A program made the position numbers and the translations under genes. DNA of 7,322 nt from Bacteroidales bacterium (GTDB lineage: Bacteria; Bacteroidota; Bacteroidia; Bacteroidales; Bacteroidaceae). The notes under the pieces were generated by a model. That model saw nothing but the letters and a program-made list of their open reading frames with translations, did not search any database and was not told where the DNA came from. The DNA lies in assembly GCA_030523385.1 (NCBI GenBank), contig JAUNIV010000109.1, positions 1-7,322 of the forward strand. Reading direction: 5' to 3'. Shown here one piece after another: positions 7,289-7,322 of the stretch (position 1 is its first letter; each line of letters begins with the position of its first letter).

Positions 7289-7322
7289 ATGAATGAAATT
7301 TTAGGTTATCTCGGTTTGGGTC
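7289..7322 (+). CDS. atpK: V/A-type ATPase subunit K (rotor ring proteolipid), 5' end only
   Basis: Only 11 codons (MNEILGYLGLG) lie inside the window; the gene continues past the right edge. The start follows a 35-base AT-rich gap after atpI (ATAAAAATTAAAACATT just before ATG), a typical Bacteroidales translation start region. The hydrophobic Gly/Leu opening fits the first helix of the ring-forming proteolipid, which always follows atpI in operons of this order. The ion-binding glutamate and Na+ or H+ ligands lie outside the window. The assignment rests mainly on context. Confidence 0.75.
   Translation, partial: MNEILGYLGLG

Noticed and set aside
1..7322. CRISPR arrays, tRNA/rRNA genes, insertion sequences or other mobile elements
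   Set aside because: No direct repeat arrays, tRNA-like folds, terminal inverted repeats or transposase motifs were seen; the window is filled by the ATPase genes.

Overview
The window is almost entirely one plus-strand operon for a V/A-type (vacuolar/archaeal-like) rotary ATPase of bacterial kind. The gene order is E – DUF2764-like protein – A – B – D – I – K, and the K gene is cut off by the right edge. The organism looks like a member of the Bacteroidales (Bacteroides, Phocaeicola or a relative). Reasons are the A-rich, mostly Shine-Dalgarno-poor start regions, a TAnnTTTG-type promoter element ahead of the operon, moderate GC content, and protein sequences that match my recollection of Bacteroides V-type ATPase subunits. 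Species level cannot be fixed from this stretch.

Layout. Positions 11-48 hold a strong intrinsic terminator that closes a transcription unit lying left of the window. Positions 49-246 are AT-rich, contain no credible gene, and carry the likely operon promoter (TAACTTTG at 178-185). The genes then run with gaps of 9, 15, 28 and 14 bases, one 4-base ATGA overlap (D/I) and a 35-base AT-rich gap before K. No gene lies on the minus strand; the long antisense reading frames opposite A and B are codon-bias shadows.

How the genes work together. A (catalytic) and B (non-catalytic) form the A3B3 head. D is the central rotor shaft. E is the peripheral-stalk subunit. I is the membrane stator with the ion half-channels, and K forms the rotor ring. 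The DUF2764-like protein sits where subunit C (and F) is encoded in classical bacterial V/A operons, and it carries short motifs reminiscent of subunit C, so it probably links the D shaft to the K ring. No recognisable F or G/H gene lies between E and K. The same compact order is known from Chlamydia and Borrelia, which suggests a distinct lineage of bacterial V/A-ATPases shared across phyla. Whether the enzyme pumps ions or makes ATP, and whether it uses H+ or Na+, cannot be read here because the K coding sequence is cut after 11 codons.

This is a known type of locus. The least-described parts are the DUF2764-like gene and the missing F and G subunits.
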